A stretch of DNA of 64,000 bases from JAHEJN01 sp963787285 (GTDB taxonomy: Bacteria; Actinomycetota; Acidimicrobiia; Acidimicrobiales; JAHEJN01). Of this stretch, positions 60,488 to 64,000 are shown piece after piece. The stretch is from assembly GCA_963787285.1 (NCBI GenBank), contig CAWBCM010000003.1:186001-250000 (forward strand), written 5' to 3'. The position numbers and the translations under genes are program-made. The notes beneath the pieces are model-generated. The model had not been told where the DNA came from and ran no database searches. It saw only the letters and a list, made by a program, of their open reading frames with translations. Every line of letters begins with the position of its first letter. The stretch's first letter is position 1.

Positions 60488-61006
60488 TCAGTCGATCCTT
60501 CGCAGATCGCGTGAGTACTGGGGAAGTCGCTCGACGTAGTGGGCCGCGCTGTCGCTGATGATCTCCGGTCGCACCGCCCCCTCCTTGATCTTGGCCGGTG
60601 TCCCCACGGCCAGGGCACCAGCGGGGACCACCATGTCGTCGAGAACGGTGGCATTGGCGGCGACGAGAGCGCCGGTGTGGACGACCGCTCGATGCAGCAC
60701 CACGGCGCCGACACCGACGAGCGAGCCGCTGTGGATCGTGCAGCCCTCGAGATGGGCCAGGTGGCCGAGGGTCACGTCGTCACCGACGGTGGTGGGTGAG
60801 GCGGCCACCGTGTGGAGCACGCAGTTGTCCTGTACCGAGGTGCGCGCGCCGATGGTGATCGGTCCGTCATCGCCGCGTATGACCGCTCCGGGCCACACCG
60901 ACGACTGTGGACCGATGGTCACGTCGCCGATGATGACCGCTTCGGGATGGATGTACGCCGACTCGTGGATCTTGGGGACGGCGTCACCGAGCGCATAGAC
61001 GGCCAC
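60488..61006 (-). CDS. Gamma-carbonic anhydrase-like hexapeptide protein (CamH/YrdA type)
   Basis: A 172-residue trimeric left-handed beta-helix. VPKIHESAYIHPEAVIIGDV starts the helix; metal-ligand histidines are in TSVQDNCVLHT and TLGHLAHLEGC. Strands GAVIRGDDGPITIG and PAGALAVGTPAKIKEG are typical. Carbonic anhydrase activity varies in this family and is not shown. GTG 61006 is one base after the flavin reductase stop, giving a coupled pair. Confidence 0.85.
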   Translation of the reverse strand: MAVYALGDAVPKIHESAYIHPEAVIIGDVTIGPQSSVWPGAVIRGDDGPITIGARTSVQDNCVLHTVAASPTTVGDDVTLGHLAHLEGCTIHSGSLVGVGAVVLHRAVVHTGALVAANATVLDDMVVPAGALAVGTPAKIKEGAVRPEIISDSAAHYVERLPQYSRDLRRID

Positions 61007-61007
61007 G

Positions 61008-61499
61008 TCAGTCCTCGAATCGGCCGTAGCCGCCGCGAAAGAACACCAGCGGCGAAGAGTCCTCGTCGTTGCTGGAGTCGAGATGGTGGACGCGACCGAG
61101 CACGATGAGGTGATCGCCCGCCTCGAGCACGCTCTCCACCGTGCAGTCGATCCAGGCCAGGGCATGGTCGAGCACCGGCGAGCCCAGCGCGCTGCGATGC
61201 CACGGCATTCGATCCCAGCACTCGGGATCCTTCTTGAAGAAGGCCACGCAGAGGTCGACGTCCTCGGCGCGCAGCACGTTGGCGCAGAACGAACCGGTTC
61301 GCTCTATGCGCGCCCACGACGAGGACTCGCGGGTGGGCATGAACATGACGAGAGGCGGATCGAGCGACACCGAGCCGAACGACCCCATCACCGCCCCGAT
61401 GGGCCCGTCGTCGTCGTGACCGGTGATGAGCGTGACGCCGGTTGGATAGTGCCCGAGAACATGCCGGAACTCACCGGGGTCGATGGTGGCGTCGGACAT
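61008..61499 (-). CDS. Flavin reductase domain protein
   Basis: A 163-residue FMN-binding split-barrel protein: FRHVLGHYPTGVTLITGHDD, the conserved GSFGSVSLDPPLVMFMPTRE that binds flavin, FCANVLRAEDVDLCVAFFKK and DHALAWIDCTVESVLEAGDH. It could be the reductase partner of a two-component flavin monooxygenase, but no oxygenase gene is adjacent. GGAGAG lies seven bases before the ATG. Confidence 0.88.
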   Translation of the reverse strand: MSDATIDPGEFRHVLGHYPTGVTLITGHDDDGPIGAVMGSFGSVSLDPPLVMFMPTRESSSWARIERTGSFCANVLRAEDVDLCVAFFKKDPECWDRMPWHRSALGSPVLDHALAWIDCTVESVLEAGDHLIVLGRVHHLDSSNDEDSSPLVFFRGGYGRFED

Positions 61500-61558
61500 G
61501 GGCGTGGCTCTCCTCGATCGTCAGCGCAGACGGGTGGACCGTAGCCGGGGTGGTGCGC

Positions 61559-62419
61559 TCACGCGATGCCGAGGTCGACCGTGAGATCTCGGGCGGCCGC
61601 GAACACGTCGAGGCCTGGCGTGTCGGCCGCGGTGGCGCGGGCAGATTCGACCATTGCGTCGATCGCTGCGTCGTCGTGTCCGGGATCGTGGTGGAACAAC
61701 GCCAGCCGGGAAACACCGGCCCGCTTGGCCACGGTGACGGCGTAGTCGACGGTGCAGTGACCCCAGTCGGGCCGCTCGGCCAGCAGCTCGGGCGTGAACT
61801 GCGCATCGTGGATCAACAGGTCGACGCCGTCGCACAGCTCGAGCACCGCTTCGTCGACGAAGTCGGGTCGCCCTACGGGCTCCTGGTGGTCGGGCACGAA
61901 CGCCAGCGACACACCGTGGACGTCGATCCGATAGCCGTTGGTGAGACCGGTGTGGGGCACGGTGCGAGCCCGGACCTTGGCGTCGCCGAGACCCAGGTCG
62001 TCGTCGCAGAAGTCGTGGAAGGCCAGATCGGCCGGCAGTTCCTCGGGGGTGATCGGGAAGAACGGCGGCCGCATGAAGTCGTGGATGAGGTCGGTGAAGG
62101 ACCGCCCGCAGTCTCCGGGCCCGTAGACATCGAGCGATGTCGTCGCGTCGATTATGGGGGCGAAGAACGGAAGGCCCTGGATGTGATCCCAGTGCGTATG
62201 GGTGAGGAGCACGTTGGCCCGGAAGGATTGGGTGCCCGCGGCCTTCAGTGCACAGCCGTAGCTGCGGAAGCCGGTGCCGAGGTCGAGCACGATCGGAATA
62301 CCGCCGTGATCGACCACGACGCAGGAGGTCTGGCCGCCGTAGCGCTCGAACTCTGCCCCGGCACACGGCGTGGAGCCCCGAGCGCCGTAGAACCTCACGC
62401 GTACCGGTGCTTCCCCCAT
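61559..62419 (-). CDS. MBL-fold metal-dependent hydrolase (phosphodiesterase-like)
   Basis: A 286-residue metallo-beta-lactamase-fold protein: VRVRFYGARGSTPCAGAEFE at the start is the usual RNase Z/PDE-like signature. The metal motif is LLTHTHWDHIQGLPFF, further ligands are in TVPHTGLTNGY and LLIHDAQFT, and RLALFHHDPGHDD closes the site. Cyclic nucleotide phosphodiesterase or a similar activity is plausible. ATG 62419 has GGAGG four to five bases upstream, which rejects the longer frame to 62563. Confidence 0.85.
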   Translation of the reverse strand: MGEAPVRVRFYGARGSTPCAGAEFERYGGQTSCVVVDHGGIPIVLDLGTGFRSYGCALKAAGTQSFRANVLLTHTHWDHIQGLPFFAPIIDATTSLDVYGPGDCGRSFTDLIHDFMRPPFFPITPEELPADLAFHDFCDDDLGLGDAKVRARTVPHTGLTNGYRIDVHGVSLAFVPDHQEPVGRPDFVDEAVLELCDGVDLLIHDAQFTPELLAERPDWGHCTVDYAVTVAKRAGVSRLALFHHDPGHDDAAIDAMVESARATAADTPGLDVFAAARDLTVDLGIA

Positions 62420-62474
62420 CGTCCTCCGAGAATACTGCGGACCGATGGTGCCGTGAAAGCCGATGTGACCGATC

Positions 62475-63335
62475 TCACCTCGCCAGCAGCAGCAAATCGC
62501 CCTGTCGTTCGACCAGCCCGTCCTCCACCAGTCCCGAGATGCACTCGTCGATCCGGCCGTCATCGTCCCATCCCACGATCTCTCCGACGTCGGCGACCTT
62601 CACCGAACCAAGCCGTAGCGTCGCCACCAATCGACCGCGGCCCTGTCGGAACGATCCCTCGAATCTCGACTGACCCTTGGAGGTCGCCGCCGATCCGACG
62701 GCGGGATCGGGCCCGTCGCCGCGCCAGCGGCACCAGCGCCGAACGGGGCACGAGGCGCAGCGTGGGCCGCGCTTCGTGCAGATCTCGGCCCCAAGGTCGA
62801 ACAGTCCCTGGTTCCATCGCCACGAGCGGCCGCGAGGCACGAGGAGATCGGCTCGTTGCTGTGCCTCTCGCCGGCCGAGCGGCCGGCCCCCCAGACGGGC
62901 GAGGATACGGCCGACGTTCGTGTCGACCACACCGACATCGACCTCGAACGCGAACACTTGGATCGCGCGGGCCGTGTAGGGACCGACGCCGGGGAGCTCC
63001 AGCAGATCGGTCAGCTCCGAGGGAAACCTGCCGTCGGGTCGGGTCGTCACCATCGTGGCCGCCCGGTGCAGGTTGACGGCCCGCCGGTTGTAACCGAGGC
63101 CCGCCCAGAGGGTGATCACCTCGGACACCGGCGACGCGGCGCACACACGAGCGTCGGGAAACCGGTCGATGAAGGCCCGGTACCTGGGCACGACCCGGTC
63201 GACCTGGGTCTGTTGCAGCATGGTCTCGCTCACCAGGATCGACCATGGATCGCGGGTGCGGCGCCAGGGAAGTTCGCGCCCCTCCCGGTCGACCCAGGCG
63301 AGCAACGCAGGGACCATCGTGTCCTCGGTGGTCAT
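62475..63335 (-). CDS. mutY: A/G-specific adenine glycosylase MutY
   Basis: A 286-residue base-excision enzyme removing A opposite 8-oxoG. REGRELPWRRTRDPWSILVS and ETMLQQTQVDRVVPRYRAFI contain the catalytic Glu; the helix-hairpin-helix GVGPYTARAIQVFAFEVDVG and DTNVGRILARLG hold the catalytic Asp. The [4Fe-4S] cysteines are in EICTKRGPRCASCPVRRWC. The C-terminal domain is short and lacks a clear MutT-like part, common in actinobacteria. ATG 63335 follows TAGCGT by six bases. Confidence 0.92.
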   Translation of the reverse strand: MTTEDTMVPALLAWVDREGRELPWRRTRDPWSILVSETMLQQTQVDRVVPRYRAFIDRFPDARVCAASPVSEVITLWAGLGYNRRAVNLHRAATMVTTRPDGRFPSELTDLLELPGVGPYTARAIQVFAFEVDVGVVDTNVGRILARLGGRPLGRREAQQRADLLVPRGRSWRWNQGLFDLGAEICTKRGPRCASCPVRRWCRWRGDGPDPAVGSAATSKGQSRFEGSFRQGRGRLVATLRLGSVKVADVGEIVGWDDDGRIDECISGLVEDGLVERQGDLLLLAR

Positions 63336-63341
63336 GCGCGA

Positions 63342-63347
63342 ACGCTA
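63342..63347 (-). promoter_or_regulatory. -10 box of leaderless promoter for mutY
   Basis: TAGCGT on the minus strand, six bases, then ATG 63335. Confidence 0.52.
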
Positions 63348-63382
63348 CCGGGACCGCGGGCGACCCGACGGGCTTGCGCCGG

Positions 63383-63388
63383 TACGAT
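63383..63388 (+). promoter_or_regulatory. -10 box of leaderless promoter for the gene at 63397
   Basis: TACGAT, eight bases, then GTG 63397. Confidence 0.52.
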
Positions 63389-63396
63389 CGGATCTC

Positions 63397-63708
63397 GTGC
63401 GTGCCCGTCTTCTCGTCGCCATCGCTCTCACCCTGGTGTGGATGACCGCAGCACCCGCCTGGGCCCAGGAAGACCCCGAAGGACCCCAGATCCGGTCCCC
63501 TCGTTGCGGCGCCGGCAACATCATCCCCGACCCCCGCGACGGCTGTGCGCCCGAGACACCCGGCGACCCCGGGGGTTGGCAGCAGCTCACTCTGCTCGCG
63601 GTCATCCTGATGGCGCTGGCGGTGATCGCGCTGCTCGTTCGACGGCAGGTACGTCAGGCGGCGCGACTCGCCGAGCTCGATCTGGCCGGCGAGTCGGACC
63701 GTTCGTGA
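63397..63708 (+). CDS. Small secreted/membrane protein of unknown function
   Basis: 103 residues: signal peptide (LLVAIALTLVWMTAAPAWA, cleavage after AWA), a short Pro/Asp-rich linker with two cysteines (RSPRCGAGNIIPDPRDGCAP) and a transmembrane helix (LTLLAVILMALAVIALLV) with a basic cytoplasmic end (RRQVRQAARLAELD). It would be a type I membrane protein with a small external loop. Start from the -10 box. Its stop overlaps the next gene by GTGA. Confidence 0.72.
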   Translation: MRARLLVAIALTLVWMTAAPAWAQEDPEGPQIRSPRCGAGNIIPDPRDGCAPETPGDPGGWQQLTLLAVILMALAVIALLVRRQVRQAARLAELDLAGESDRS

Positions 63709-64000
63709 TCGACGCCGATCTCCCCGCAGCCCACGCCGTGTTGTCGGCGGTTTCCGAGGTGGTCGACGCGGGATGCGCCGCCCTGCGGGCCGCGGGAGCG
63801 ATCGACGAGCACCAGCTGCTGGCCTACGCCCTCGCCCATGCCGCCTCGGCTCGCCATGCTGCGCGGAGTCTTCTCGCTCAGGGCGAATCCGACCCACGGT
63901 CGGCATTGGCCGGCTGTGTCTTCGTCGCCGATGTGGCCGCCGGGCTCAATGCCGCCGTGTGGAGCAACGAGGACGACTGGGGGGTGACCGCCGACCCCCT
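63705..64000 (+). CDS. Acyl-CoA dehydrogenase-like protein (partial, N-terminus only)
   Basis: 98 residues are visible: VIDADLPAAHAVLSAVSEVV followed by AIDEHQLLAYALAHAASARH. The second block matches the helical domain of large two-domain acyl-CoA dehydrogenases in actinobacteria, where DEHQ-x-A-Y-x-LAHAA is common. The FAD site lies beyond the window, so the call rests on this stretch. GTG start in a GTGA overlap with the small membrane protein gene. Moderate confidence. Confidence 0.55.
   Translation, partial: MIDADLPAAHAVLSAVSEVVDAGCAALRAAGAIDEHQLLAYALAHAASARHAARSLLAQGESDPRSALAGCVFVADVAAGLNAAVWSNEDDWGVTADP

Overview
High-GC DNA from an actinobacterium, most likely a member of the Acidimicrobiia. 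The placement is inferred from the GTG-rich starts, GTGA/ATGA gene overlaps, actinobacterial TANNNT -10 boxes and a SUF-only iron-sulfur assembly set; no rRNA or tRNA is present to confirm it. Nearly every base is coding. I saw no insertion sequence, prophage, CRISPR array or tRNA.

Region 1 (1 to about 36.4 kb) is a surface-polysaccharide locus. It holds a Wzc-like tyrosine kinase, a Wzy-like membrane protein and a PqqD/HPr-kinase-like protein in one overlapping operon. It also has four GT4 and about five GT2-type glycosyltransferases, an ABC exporter, an O-acyltransferase, a methyltransferase, a polysaccharide deacetylase, a UDP-HexNAc dehydrogenase and a DUF4012 protein. A nearly complete bacillosamine-type initiation set is present: PglF-like dehydratase, DegT aminotransferase, PglD-like acetyltransferase and PglC-like phosphoglycosyl transferase. 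Six sulfotransferases are interspersed and two more lie outside (44.7 and 57.8 kb), so a sulfated glycan is a reasonable inference.

Region 2 (36.4 to 46.6 kb) is mixed: an RNase HI-SLOG fusion, the homodimeric pyruvate dehydrogenase E1 (aceE, broken by one extra C), an HhH-GPD glycosylase, a hydrolase lacking its nucleophile, a structured RNA candidate with a 13-codon ORF, an acyl-CoA dehydrogenase, a VapBC pair and an MBL hydrolase.

Region 3 (46.6 to 61 kb) carries a SUF system split into three transcription units: sufC1-sufS-sufU, sufD-Rieske-sufC2 and sufB plus a small Cys-rich gene. Each unit is preceded by a copy of the same inverted repeat (ACTA-N6-TAGT core). sufB is interrupted by seven single-base indels. 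Between the units lie an ACP/acyltransferase pair, GNAT, DUF3291, tandem ABM, GH13 glucosidase and spondin-domain genes.

Region 4 (61 to 64 kb) holds a gamma-carbonic anhydrase-like protein, a flavin reductase, an MBL phosphodiesterase-like protein, mutY, a small secreted/membrane protein and the start of an acyl-CoA-dehydrogenase-like gene that runs off the window.

Across the whole window, at least eighteen genes have a TANNNT box ending 6 to 8 bases before the start codon. Leaderless transcription therefore appears to be the rule here, and I used it to choose several starts.
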